Below are positions 33,267 to 44,831 of a stretch of 64,000 bases of DNA, one piece after another. The notes beneath the pieces were generated by a model that did not search any database, was not told the DNA's origin, and was given only the letters and a program-made list of their open reading frames with translations. Made by a program: the position numbers and the translations under genes. How positions within the stretch are numbered: position 1 is the first letter of the stretch; each line of letters begins with the position of its first letter. This DNA comes from Cocos nucifera (taxonomy: Eukaryota > Streptophyta > Magnoliopsida > Arecales > Arecaceae): contig QRFJ01000378.1 of the NCBI GenBank assembly GCA_006176705.1, positions 248,001 through 312,000 of the forward strand, in the 5' to 3' direction.

Positions 33267-35504
33267 TGAAGAAAAATCCTGATTTTTCGAACCAGGTTCA
33301 TTTAGATCTGATCAGATCAAGAGATATATTTCAAAATTTTTTTTTTTTAGATCTTAGTCAGATTTGAGATATTTTAAATCTAATTCTTATTATTTTAATA
33401 ATTAAAATAAATTTTGATAAATTAAATCAAATTTAATTTATCTTGAAGTGGGAAATTCAATTATCCATTGATGATCCTGTAAGCAGCGAAAGGTTCTGGA
33501 TCTAGCCACGCAAGTACCTGGCCTCTACCAAAATCCACTCGAACTGGATCTGGAGATCCTCTTCTTCTCTATCATATCTCCAAAAATTAGATCTGGATCT
33601 GATCTGGAGGATCTTCAAAATACCTTTCGAAGATCAGCAGTCGTCCTTTGCACCAACACAGCCTTCTAGCTTTCAATCACCTTTCTCTCATCTAGATTGC
33701 ACCAACAAAGAATCCAAACCTCTTTGGATGTGGAGAGAGAGGGAAGGTGCTTTGGCCAGTCTTGCAGCATGAAGAATTATGATTGCTCTTTGAGTTGGGC
33801 GTAGGGTCTTATTTATAGACTATCTATGATCCAACTCATCTTCATCCCAACCAATCACAACTCTTTATGAAATTAGATCTAAATCTGATTGGTGGAAATA
33901 GAGTCCCCTGGATTCCTCCTTAGATGGTTCCTAAGACTAGTTAAAGTTGGATCTTAGGAGAACTCTAATCAGAATCCAAAAAGGAGATGGAGTCCCTATC
34001 CAACAGGGATTCCTGGGCACCTCTAGCTTGCGCACACACCAAGGGTGGCGTGCGCCCTCCTTCTTACTAGGTTCTAGTAGGAAGACAAGCCCCCACCAAC
34101 CCTCCAATATGTGTGTGACACATGGACAAAAGTCAAAGTATCAATGGTCAACATTTGACCAGTCAAAGATCAACTTTTCATATAAGTCAAAGGACGAGAA
34201 ATGGCAGGTGACCAAAAATGGCAGGTAATGTCTTACAAAATAAGACAACCTTTACTGACTTGGACAAGCTCTAGTCAGACAAAGTGAAGGCCTCTAAATG
34301 AGCACAAACTTCTTTGGCTCAATCAGGACAACTATTTATGATAGTAAAAGAAGAACGTTAGGTTCAATCGATTGCTAGCATGATTTCCTTTAACCTAATT
34401 GAATCTCATTCAGATCAATTGAATTGGATCAGTTCAATTGATAATCACCAGATTCAAACCCTTGTTTGTGTGATCCAGTTAGGTTAGATTCTGTATGGTA
34501 ATAGGATATGTCATGATCGACATCATCGAAACTCCTTTTGATGGATCAGAACTCTTTTGATTCGAACAGCTAGAATGATCGATCATCTAAATCATTCTAA
34601 TTGCTCCCAAAATCCACCAGTGACACCTAGCAATATATGGTGGCAACCCATCAGAGCAGAATGCGAACCTCTTGGTGCAGCAACTTGTGTGATTAAGTTC
34701 TTCTATCTTAAGCCCCGATCAGATTAGGGTTAAGGTGAACTCGTCAAAACCTAGTCTCTGTCATATGATGTAACCATTCGATTCAAGTCCAATGTGAAAA
34801 TCTAAATAGAAACTCTTTCTATTATTTCACTCTACCATGGCCATGGGCTTCAGGACTTGATTCTCATGATCATCATAGGGCTGCTCCTCTATCGCCGAGG
34901 TAAATAGATTCCATCTTGATGCTATCCAGTTCCTACAATGAACATGCTATAGCCAACATAAACCTCAGGATTCCATATGGCTAGGAGACCGAGTAATGGT
35001 ATAGTCAAACTATAACACCCTCAAGGTAAACAGTCGATGCATCTCAAGTCAAAGAACTAGACACACTACTGCAGCATCGAGTCAGTCATTGACGAGAAGG
35101 TAGACTTCCTAATGACTACTCGAGATGGTCATGCTCGGAGCCCTTATTCTCTAACGAGTATCTGTACTCTTGCTCTAGTGTCTCTACATCGTAGACTCAA
35201 GACTCATCTACTAAAGAGAAATGATTGTACACCAACCTTTCGGATCAATTACCATCCTCGTGATGATCCTATGGTCGGGAGCATTTTATGACTTAATAAT
35301 GATTATTCATGTCTTAAATTTTCGACTCTTGAAAATATGAATTATCATTATCATTAACTCAAAGGATGTATCACAGACACTAAATACACATATGTGATAG
35401 AAAATAACCCATTTTATTGATTATAGTCAAAATTATAATTTTGCCCCTAGAAGTGTATTACAAGTGTCAGCCAATTCGGGCTTCTAGGGCACATATATCT
35501 AACA
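33267..35504 (-). repeat. A3 3' LTR
   Basis: 2238 bp in minus orientation. TATAAATA at 33810-33817 and five W-box cores at 34131-34190. Confidence 0.94.
34131..34190 (-). promoter_or_regulatory. W-box cluster, A3 3' LTR
   Basis: Five TTGAC[C/T] cores on the two strands in 60 bp; two of the seven seen in A1, A2 and A4 are mutated. Confidence 0.5.
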
Positions 35505-35515
35505 ATCTCCCACTT
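35505..35515 (-). other. Polypurine tract of A3
   Basis: TAAGTGGGAGAT on the element strand abuts the LTR start. Confidence 0.8.
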
Positions 35516-36090
35516 ATCCTAAAGTCAATTGGCTACATGTCTAAGTCCCATCTTCTTAAGGTGGGCTTCGATCTTCACTGACCCAACGACTTTGTAAGTG
35601 GGTCTACCATATTATCTGTGGAGTTGACTCTCTTGACCTCGACATAACCCTTCTCGAGGTAATCGTGGATGAGGTGGTATCGCCGCTCAATGTGCTTAGA
35701 TTTTTGGTGAGACCTCGGCTCCTTAGCAAGGGCTATGGTGCCATTATTGTCGTAGTATAGAGGAATGGCATCTGATGGCATTACTCCGATTTCTGCAGTA
35801 AACTTCTTGTACCAAAATGCTTCCTTCATAGCCTCTAATGCAGCGATATATTCTGCTTCCATGGTGGAATCTGCTATCACCATTTACTTAGAACTCTTTC
35901 AACTGACAGCACCACCATTGCACACAAACAGACTCCCAGATGTCGACTTTCGATCATCTATATCGAACATGAAATCCAAGTCTGTGTATCCCTGGACTTG
36001 GAGTTCTCCATTACTAAAGACCAACATCATATCCTTAGTTCTTCTCAAGTACTTAAGGATATATTTTCACAGAAGTTCATTGTTGTTCAC
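35516..36090 (-). pseudogene. A3 RNase H
   Basis: This is the only full RNase H of family A in clean sequence. The open stretch 35575-35883 holds ADSTMEAEYIAA, the YYDNNGTIALA segment and HQKSKHIERRYH, ending with STDNMVDPLTKSLG. These are the usual copia RNase H blocks, with acidic active-site residues at EAEY and YDNN. A frameshift near 36065 separates it from the reverse transcriptase. It degraded the RNA strand during reverse transcription. Confidence 0.9.
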
Positions 36091-37318
36091 CTGGATTTGA
36101 CTGATATCTGCTTATGACACTCACAGCATGGGCTATATCAGGTCATGTACATAGCATGGCATACATGAGGCTCCCTATTGCAGAAGCATAAGGGATCTTG
36201 CTCATGCGTTCTATTTCCTCAGGTGTGCTAGGGAACATCTTCTTGAAAAGATGAATACCATGTCTGAAGGATATTAATCCCCTCTTAGAGTTTTCCATAC
36301 TAAACCTTTTTAGTACTTCTTCTATGTACATCTTTTTTGAAAGTTCTAGCATCCTATTCGGTCTATCCCTATAGACCTTAATTCCTAGAATAAAGGATGC
36401 TTCACCTAGGTCCTTCATGGAGAATTCCTTGGACAACCATAATTTGACTGTTGTCATCATGGGAATATCATTCCCAATAAGGTGGATGTCATCCACGTAC
36501 AATATGAGGAAGACAATAGCGCTCCCACTGATCTTTTTGAAGACACACGGTTCCTCTTCATTTTTGATGAAATCAAATGTTTTGATCACATCATTGAAAC
36601 GAGTGTTCCAGCTCTGAGATGCTTGCTTAAGTCCATATATGGACCTTTACAGCTTGCAAACCTTGTGATCAGTATCACTGGATGTGAAACCTAGTGGCTG
36701 TTCCATATAGATATCTTCCTCAAGATATCCATTCAAGAATGCTATTTTCATGTTCATTTGCCATATTTCATAATCGAAATAGGCTGCAATGGCAAGCAAT
36801 GTGCGGATGGATTTTAGCATAGCCACTGAGGAAAAGGTATCCTGATAGTCAATGCCTTCGCGTTGACTATAACCTTTTTCTACTAGTCTAGCCTTGTATG
36901 TCTCCACATTCCCATCTGCACCAGTCTTTCTCTTAAAGATCCATTTACACCCAATAGGTACTATACCTTCTAGTGGATCTACCAAGGTCCAGACTTGGTT
37001 TGAGTGCATCGAGTCAATTTCTGACTGCATTGCCTCTAGCCATTTCTTAGAGTCGATATCTGATATCGCCTCATTATAGGTTTTGGGATCATCACCATGA
37101 GCACCATTACCTATGAGGAACATTTTCTCTACTTCCTCTGAAATAATACCTAAGTATCTTTCAGGGGGATGGAAAACTCTTTTCAATCTATGAGGTGGAG
37201 GAGGTAGTGTTCTTATTGGCTCAACCTGATTTGATTCCAATTAGTCCTTAGCTCGTTGTACTTGTGAGACTTTCTTATCAAGCTTAATCTACTTTCCAAT
37301 GCCACTATCTTGAATAAA
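36091..37318 (-). pseudogene. A3 reverse transcriptase
   Basis: One frame covers 37243 to 36143 apart from stops. It has WLEAMQSEIDSM, CKWIFKRK and EKGYSQREGIDY, then WQMNMKIAFLNGYLEEDIYM and the catalytic YVDD at 36488-36499, then LSKEFSMKDLGEASFILGIK. Stops lie at 37289-37291 (TAG), 37241-37243 (TAA), 36647-36649 (TAA) and 36143-36145 (TGA). Each can be explained by one C-to-T change from a Gln or Arg codon seen in another copy. Confidence 0.92.
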
Positions 37319-38199
37319 CTATTTTTCAAGAAAGATGGCATGTTGACTCACAATCACATTATGGTCTTCTGAAATATAGAAATAGTATCCTAATGACTCT
37401 TTAGGATATCCTATGAATCGAGCTCTAAAGGACCTAAACTCTAACTTGTCCGCTTGTTGTCTTTTGACATGAGCCGGACAACCCCAAATTTTGAGATGAC
37501 TCAGACTTGGTTTCTTACCATGCCATATCTCATACGGTGTGGTAGTAATGGTCTTAGAGGGAACCCTATTCAGTAGATAAATTGAAGTTAACAATGAATA
37601 TCTCTAAAGAAAATCAGGGAGGTCTGTGAAGCTCATCATGGATCGGACCATATCCAATAGAGTCCGATTTCTCCATTCTGAAATCCCATTGAGTTGAGGT
37701 GTTCCTGGTGGAGTCCATTGAGAGACTATGCCATTATCCTTGAGATAGTCTAGGAATTCTCGGCTAAGGTATTCACCTCCTCGATCTGATTGAAGAACCT
37801 TAATGAGGTTTTTCAGTTTATTTTTCTACTTCATGTCTGAATTCTTTGAACTTTTCAAAAGCTTCAGACTTGTATCTCATAAAGATACACATACCCATAC
37901 CTAGACAGATCATTGGTAAAGATAATGAAGTAGACAAAATTGCCTCTAGCCAGGCACATCAAATGGGCCGCACACATCAGTATGTACTAGGGCAAGGAAG
38001 ATCTGTGGCCCTCTCCCCATGTCCTACAAAAGGGAGTTTGGTCATTTTATCCTTGGAAGACAAGATTCACAAGTTGGATATGACTCGAAGTCAATGGACT
38101 CAATAGCCCATTTTTCTTCAATTTGTTGATCCTATCTTCTACTATATGACCTAATCTCAGGTGCCATAGATATCTATCATTTGGACTATCCCTAGGTCA
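37319..38199 (-). pseudogene. A3 integrase
   Basis: The zinc region and core can be followed leftward. A long open stretch (37594-37319) has SIYLLNRVPSKT, PYEIWHGKKPSLSHLKIWGC and the end of integrase. Stops include TGA 38197-38199 (at the start), TAA 37818-37820 and TAG 37319-37321. The latter two are shared across the family. Frameshifts lie between these stops. Confidence 0.88.
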
Positions 38200-38640
38200 T
38201 TTGGCATTCACGTTTTGCTCGATAGTTAGAATAGGTACATCAATATGTAGCTGATAAAGATCATTAATAAAGAAACCATTTGCAATTTTATTTCTTTCAT
38301 AAAGAATATTACAATGATCCTTAAAGAAGGTAATAACATAGCCTTCTTGTGCTAAGCATGAAATAGAAATTAAATTTCTGCTAGCTGCAGGCACATAATA
38401 ACAATCTTTCAAAACTAAGTCTAAACCAGATGGTAATCGAAGAGGGTATGTTTCCACCGCCACTGCAGCAACTCTTGCTCCATTACTGACGCGTAGGATC
38501 ATGTCTCCATCCCTCAGCCTCCTGCTATCCTCAAGACCCTGCATGGAAGTGCGCAGATGAGCACTAGAACCAGAGTCAAGCACCCAACTGGATGCAGAAG
38601 AAATCATAAGGTTAGACTCAATAACGAGCATACCTCCTAA
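38200..38640 (-). pseudogene. A3 protease
   Basis: The aspartic protease of copia gag-pol. The active-site block is WVLDSGSSAHL, followed by GNGA/SNGA-type and CYYVPAASRNLIS segments, all open in the frame 38784-38200. It would cut the polyprotein inside virus-like particles. The domain looks intact on its own, but the polyprotein around it is not. Confidence 0.88.
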
Positions 38641-39468
38641 AGGATCTTCCTTCTTATTCTTCAGGGTGGCCATGTAAGTAGGATAGTTCCGCTTCCAATG
38701 GTTGTCACTGTTGCAATGAAAATACTTTCCTTTGACCTCGGCCTTTTTCTTTGGCTCTGCCTTCTTCTTCTTTGTTTCTTCCACCTTCTATCTTTTCGCA
38801 GACTTCTTTTTCTTTCCATAAGACTTTCTTTTGGAAGAAGTTCGTTTCATAGCAAGAACTGAGCCTTTAGAACCTTTCATAGAAAGCTCAGCGATAACCA
38901 ACATATTCATTAATTCGGCCAAGGAATTTTGATGTTTATGCATGCGATAATTCATGATGAATTGCCCATATGCGTCAGTCAAGGATTGCAGAATAATATT
39001 ATTTTACAGATCCAAGTCCAACTTCACATTGAGCTTCTCAAGCTCTTCCATGTCCTTGATCATCATTAGACAGTGATCTTGGATTGACTGCCCATCACGC
39101 ATCTTAGCCTGAAAAAGTCATTTCGTGACTTGATACTTGGCTGTGTGACTCTGTTCACCAAACATCTCCTGCAGTTGAGCCAACATTTGGTGAGCAGTCC
39201 CGATATCTTCATGTTGGTGCTGGAGCTCATCAGACATCGAGTCCAACATGTAATATTTGACCTTATTATCTTCATCTATCCATTTTTTCAGAAACGCTCT
39301 CTGTTCAGTGGACGAATGGGCTGGTAAGGTAGGAGGGTCCTAGTCCAATACATGGGTTAACTTCTCAAAACCCAAAATAATTTTGTAGTTTCTGAGCTAA
39401 TCTTTATAATTGGGTTCGGTCAGTCTATGTGTGTCCAGGATACGTGCTAATGGATTGGACGCAGATAT
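38641..39468 (-). pseudogene. A3 gag
   Basis: The start codon position (39466-39468) is ATA instead of ATG. The UBN2-like capsid region follows, with stop TGA at 39118-39120 (shared with A2 and A4) and then a continuation with MRDGQS-like, LTDAYGQFIMNY and lysine-rich tail segments. The zinc knuckle reads YFHCNSDNHWKRNY, so the first and last Cys are both replaced by Tyr. Confidence 0.87.
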
Positions 39469-39472
39469 TTTT

Positions 39473-41326
39473 TTGTAGAGAGTCAAAAATTCTAATTAGA
39501 TACTGTAATTATGACTTGACTAATTTATTTAGAGATTTTATTTTTAAATAAATTAGCTCCCACTATTTTTTTATATCCCTACACTCGCTCTATAGAGAGA
39601 CAAAAATCTCCACGATTAATGATTTCTAGTGGGTGGTGCGGTCTCACCAACTGACTCATCACCTCACCTAACAGTTATTGGTGATGGGTTAGCCAATGAG
39701 TGAACAACTCTTGTTCAATGATTCTCTAATCATGGTGCACCCAAACTTGGTCTCTAATTCATGAATCTCACCGTATCCAGAATATTGATCCACTCCTTAG
39801 TTAAGTCAGACCCACCATTTGCACAGACTGGATTCCTAATTGAGTCTCTCACCGTATCCAAAATATTGAGCCCAACTCATCCTCCAGCCCATAGCATCCA
39901 ATGCCTAATAGACATGGTTGCATCTTCCCGGTGCAACTGAGCCACTGTATCCAGTCGAGAACAATCAACCCCGGGAAGGGCCCGCACATCTACAATGGTG
40001 GAAGACCTCAGACTTAATCTTTTCTTAGGGAGAATTGATTCAGGTCTCATTAAACTAGACTTGTCATAGTCATAACAATTATGACTAACCTAGTGGCATG
40101 GGTTAGCTCGGATTATTGACCACCTCAGATCAGAACTGTGTCAACAGATTTGGCCAGGTAAGTGAGACCGGTGGAAGGAATATGCCATTAACTCGTACAA
40201 GAATGCATTCAGGTCGAGTAGCTTCCAATTAAAAACCAGTCGGTCGTATGTGCCAAACTTACCTTAGACACCAAATTGTTGAGTCAGAACCAATTGGGTT
40301 AGCCTACAATCCAGACTCTAACCTCTGAGCCTAATTAGGTCTTGCTTGATCGTGACTCGATCTTGACCCAGACTTAATCCTATTAGGCTGGTCAATTTAA
40401 GCATTGTTGATCCCATCTAACCAACTCTTGATTCGGTTTGATCAACCGCTTAGACCTAATTGAGCTACCCAAGCCCGAACCCAGTATTATGAATATGTCT
40501 TAGATCTAAAATTCTCAATTTTAGACCTAATTAATATTCCATAATCTTAATTTTTAATTAAGTAGGGTTCATAAATAAAATATGCACAATAAATCCTAGG
40601 GTTTCAGGATCTAGGGTTTTGCAGAAAGTAAGTTTTGGGTTTCTGATTAAGGACGAACACGCAGCACCCCTACACATCATAAGAACACCCCATCGAGATG
40701 GGAGGAGAGAGGGCCTTTAAATCCTTCTTCATTCTTATGATCGGACGGCCAAGAGGAATGCCTTAATCAGGAACATGCAATACTACAAAACAGTTTTAGA
40801 TCTATATCATATATCTCATATACAAATTAGATCTAATCATGGCATATTTTGCATACATCTCATGTATCGAAATCATGCATATTTTCAGATCTAAATTATC
40901 TCATAATAATCTAAAAAATTAGATTTAAATTGATCTAATCAAAATAAATTCTAATCTAGATAATTATGTAGAACTATTCTACAACTAGTCTAGACATGCA
41001 TCAATCATATCTCATATGATGTTTAAAATTAAATAATTTTTATTTACTATTTTTTAGATGTTATTATAATCATTATAATATCAAAAAATAGTAAATAAAT
41101 AGATCTAAAATATGATTTAATCAAATTAAATTGAAAATATGCAAGACTATTCTATAGAACTATTCTATTTTAGAACTAGTCATGCATATTTTCTAATCTT
41201 AGATCCAAATTATTTAATTTTAATTTTTTCTAATTTTAGATCTGATCACATCTCATGTGATATCTAAAATTACTTATTTTCTAATTAAAATAAATTTAAA
41301 AATAGATCTAAATACTTTTAGAATCT
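39473..41326 (-). other. A3 long untranslated leader
   Basis: About 1.85 kb, collinear with the A2 and A4 leaders. Telo-box pair at 40597-40604 and 40612-40619. No long frame. Confidence 0.75.
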
Positions 41327-41340
41327 TGACTCTGATACCA
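41327..41340 (-). other. Primer binding site, initiator tRNA-Met, of A3
   Basis: The element strand reads TGGTATCAGAGTCA, with one change from the A2/A4 site, two bases from the LTR. Confidence 0.88.
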
Positions 41341-41342
41341 GT

Positions 41343-43604
41343 TGAAGGAAAATCCTAATTTCGTGGACCAGGTTAGTTCAGATCTGATCAGATCAAGAGA
41401 TATATTTCAAAAAAAAATTTTCTTTGATTCTAATTATATCTAGAATGTTTTAGATATAATTCTTATTATTTTAATAATTAAAATAAATTTAGATAAATTA
41501 AATCAAATTTAATTTATCTTGAAGTGGGTAATCCTATTATCCGTTGATGATCCTGTAAGCAGCGGAAGGTTCTGGATATAGCCATGCAAGTGCCTAGCCT
41601 CTATCAGTATCCACTCAGGCTAGATCTAGAGATCCTCTTCCTCTCTATCATGTCTCCAAAAATTAGATCTAGATCTGATTTGGAGGATCTTCAAAACACC
41701 TGTCGAAAATCAGCAGTCGTCCTTTGCAGCAGCGCAGCCTTCTAGCTTTCAGTCACCTTTCTCTCATCTAGATTGCACCAACCAAGAATCCAAAACTCTT
41801 TGGATGTGGAGAGGAGGGGGAGAAGGTGCTTTGGCATGGAGGAGGAGATGAGAAGCAGCCTTGGGGCATGGAGAATTATGATTGATCTTTGAGTTGGGCG
41901 TAGGGTCTTACTTATAGACTATCTATGATCCTACTCCTCTTCTTCACAATCAATCACAACTCTTTGTGAAATTAGATCTAAATCTAATTGGTGGGAATAG
42001 AGTCCCCTGGATTCTTCCTTAGATAGCACCTAAGACCAATCAATGTTGGTTCTTAGGAGAACTCTAATCAAAATCCAAAAAGGAGATGGAGTCCCTGTCC
42101 AACAGGGACTCCCGGGTGCCTCCAGCTTGGGCACACGCCAAGGGTGGCGTGCGCCCTCCTCCTTGCCAGGTTTTGGCAAGGGGACAAGCCTCCACCAGCC
42201 CTCCAATAGGTGCATAACATGTAGACAAAAGTCAAAGTATCAATGGTCAACATTTGACTAGTCAATGATCAACTTTTGACCAAAGTCAAAGGACGAGAAA
42301 TGGCAGGTGACCAAAAATGGCAGGTATTGTCTTACAAAATAAGACAACCTTTTCTAACATAGACAAGCTCTAGTCAGACAAAGTGAAGGCCTCTAAATGA
42401 GCACAAACTTCTTTAGCTCAGTTAGAACAACTATTTATGATAGTAAAAGAAGAACATTAGGTCCAATCGAGTGCTAGCATGATTTCCTTGAACCTAATTG
42501 AATCTCATTTAGATCAATTGAACTAGATCAGTTTAATTGATGATCACCAAATTCAAACCCTTGTTTGTGTGATTCAGTTAGGTTCAGTTCTATATGGTAA
42601 TGGGATATGTCATGATCGACATCATCGAAACTCCTTTCGATGGATCAGAACTCTTCTGATTCGAACAGCTAGAATGATCGATCATCTAAATCATTCTAAT
42701 TGCTCCCAAAATCCACCAGTGACACCTAGCAGTATATGGTGGCAACCCATCAGAGCTGAATGCAAACCTCTTGGTGCAGCTACCTATGTGATTAAGTTCT
42801 TCTATCTTGAGCCCCGATCAGATTAGGGTTAAGGTGAACTCGTCAAACCCTAGTCTCTATCATATGATGTAATCATTCGATTCAAGTCCAATGTGAAAAT
42901 CTAAATAGAAACTCTTTCTATTATTTCACTCTACCATGGCCATGGGCTTCTGGAACTTGATTCTCATGATCATCATAGGGCTGCTCCTCTACCACCGAGG
43001 TAGATAGATTCCATCTTGATGCTATCCAGTTCCTACAATGAACATGCTATAGCCAACATACACCTCAGGATTCCATATGGCTAGGAGATGGAGTAATGGT
43101 GTAGTCAAACTATAACACCCTCAAGGTGAACTATTGATGCATCTCAGGTCAAAGAACCAGACACACTACTGCAGCATCGAGTCAGTCATTGATGAGAAGG
43201 TAGACTTCCTAATGACTACTCAAGATGGTCACGCTCAGTGCCCTCATTCTCTAACGAGTACCTATACTCTCGCTCCGGTGTCTCCACCCCATAGACTCAA
43301 GACTCATCTACTAAAGAGAAGTAATTATACACCAACCTTTCGGATTAATTACCATCCTGGTGATGATCCTATGGTCGGGAGTATTTTATGAGTTAATAAT
43401 GATTATTCATGTCTTAAATTTTCAACTCTTGAAAATATGAATTATCATTACCATTAACTCAAAGGATGTATCACAGACACTAAATACACATATGTGATAG
43501 AAAATAACCCATTTTATTGATTATAGTCAAAATTATAATTTTGCCCCTAGAAGTGTATTACAAGTATTAGCCAATTCTGGCTTCTGGGGCATATATATCT
43601 AACA
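41343..43604 (-). repeat. A3 5' LTR
   Basis: 2262 bp. Six W-box cores at 42230-42289. The TATA box is mutated (TATAAGTA, 41909-41916). Clear divergence from the 3' LTR shows an old insertion. Confidence 0.94.
42230..42289 (-). promoter_or_regulatory. W-box cluster, A3 5' LTR
   Basis: Six TTGAC[C/T] cores on the two strands in 60 bp, in the conserved U3 position. Confidence 0.52.
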
Positions 43605-43789
43605 TTGTAGTCTATATGGATTCTAGTACCCACTAAGGAATTAAAGTAATTCTTTGAATTAGAGGTATAGGCTACTAATTCATATAAAATAGTGAGAGAG
43701 CCTTTAGACTAAAGTTTAAGTCTTCAGGATAATTGATTCATATACTAATTAGGTTTGATTTTTCTTATTATGCAGAATTGGCCACTAAA
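43605..43789 (+). other. B leader, third part
   Basis: The end of the B leader after A3, beginning with TTGTA, the second copy of A3's target duplication. No open frame. Confidence 0.7.
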
Positions 43790-44600
43790 CTATCGCTCTG
43801 ATCATTATTAGATAATGATAAATTAATGGGACCTAACTATGATAGCTAGTATCGTAAGTTGAAAATCGTCCTAGAGCATGAGTAGATTCTTTATGTCGTA
43901 ATAGATCCAGTACCTAAGGAGCATGCTCCGAATGCTAGTGGAGCAATCTGAGATACTTATCAGAAGTAGCTCAATGACCACCCACCGTTCGGTGTATAAT
44001 GCTGTTGGCAATAAACGACGAGTTTAGCTGCAAGTTCAAAAATGCTTAACTATAGGAGATGCTTCAAATGCTGAACGACTCCTTGGGCATGACTGACGAT
44101 GTTGAAAGGCACAAAACAAGTTATGCTATTTTCAATGCTCGGATGAGGGATGGGGTCTCAGTCATCGATCAAGTATTGTATATGATTGAGATGATTGAGC
44201 ACCTTAGCAAGCTAAGCTTTCCCCGGCATGAGCAGCTTGGTAAAGATGCGATCCTTAATTCCTTATCCAAGTCCTTCCTCCCCTTCCTAACTCATTTTAG
44301 AATAACAAAGTCTATAGTCAACTACCATGGCTTATTGGGGTTGCTACAGAACTTTGAGAAGGATCACCAACTCTACAAGGAGATGGTGAATATTGTGGGA
44401 GGGTCTTCTTCTGGTCGTCGACCATTTAAGAAAGGGAAGAAGAATAAAAAGAAGAAGAACAAGAAGGTGCAGCCATATGCTAGGATGACTGCATAGGGTC
44501 TGACAAAGAAGCATAAGCCCGACCAGAGCTAGGCGGAGTGCTTCTTCTGTAAGAAGTAGGGGCACTGGAAGAGGAACTGTCCTCTATACATTGCCTTCGT
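43790..44600 (+). pseudogene. B gag (copia UBN2-type)
   Basis: The N-terminal part (about 43790-44055) is recognisable but broken by several stops. An open stretch of 145 codons (44059-44496) has the capsid region, with FNARMRDGVSVIDQVLYMIE and a lysine-rich tail (KKGKKNKKKKNKK). The zinc knuckle at 44539-44580 is C-F-F-C, four residues, H, four residues, C, with a TAG inside the loop. It is a structural protein of virus-like particles, inactive here. It belongs to a different copia lineage from family A; gag similarity is limited to motifs. Confidence 0.85.
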
Positions 44601-44640
44601 GGACCCAAACAGGTCGAGGAGGAAGCAAGTGACTGCTGGG

Positions 44641-44831
44641 CAAGGTAATTATATGATAACACCTTACAATTTTTCTTATTTGATTCTACTATCTGGATAT
44701 TAGATACTGGAAGCCCTTATCATATTTGTAATTCTATGTAGGGCTTGTAGGTCAGTAGGAGATTTGACCAAGATGAAAGGTTCCTGAATGTTGAAAATGG
44801 AAGACAAGTTCCAATTCTAGCTTTAGTTATT
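44641..44831 (+). pseudogene. B protease fragment
   Basis: The aspartic protease active site DTGS is visible at 44703-44714 within WILDTGSPYHICNS. Stops occur soon after (44743 onward), and the rest is hard to follow. It lies between gag and integrase as expected. Confidence 0.75.

Larger units (their letters stand above)
33267..43604 (-). mobile_element. Complete copia element A3, inserted in B
   Basis: A 10.3-kb element with both LTRs (5' 41343-43604, 3' 33267-35504), primer site, leader, gag, protease, integrase, reverse transcriptase, RNase H and polypurine tract in standard copia order. Flanks are GTGTA (33262-33266) and TTGTA (43605-43609), a 4/5 match. It is full length but inactivated by many stops and a few frameshifts; the gag start codon is ATA. 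Confidence 0.95.

Noticed and set aside
43605..43609. A3 target duplication as a perfect 5-bp match
   Set aside because: The flanks are GTGTA and TTGTA, one base different; kept as a 4/5 match only.
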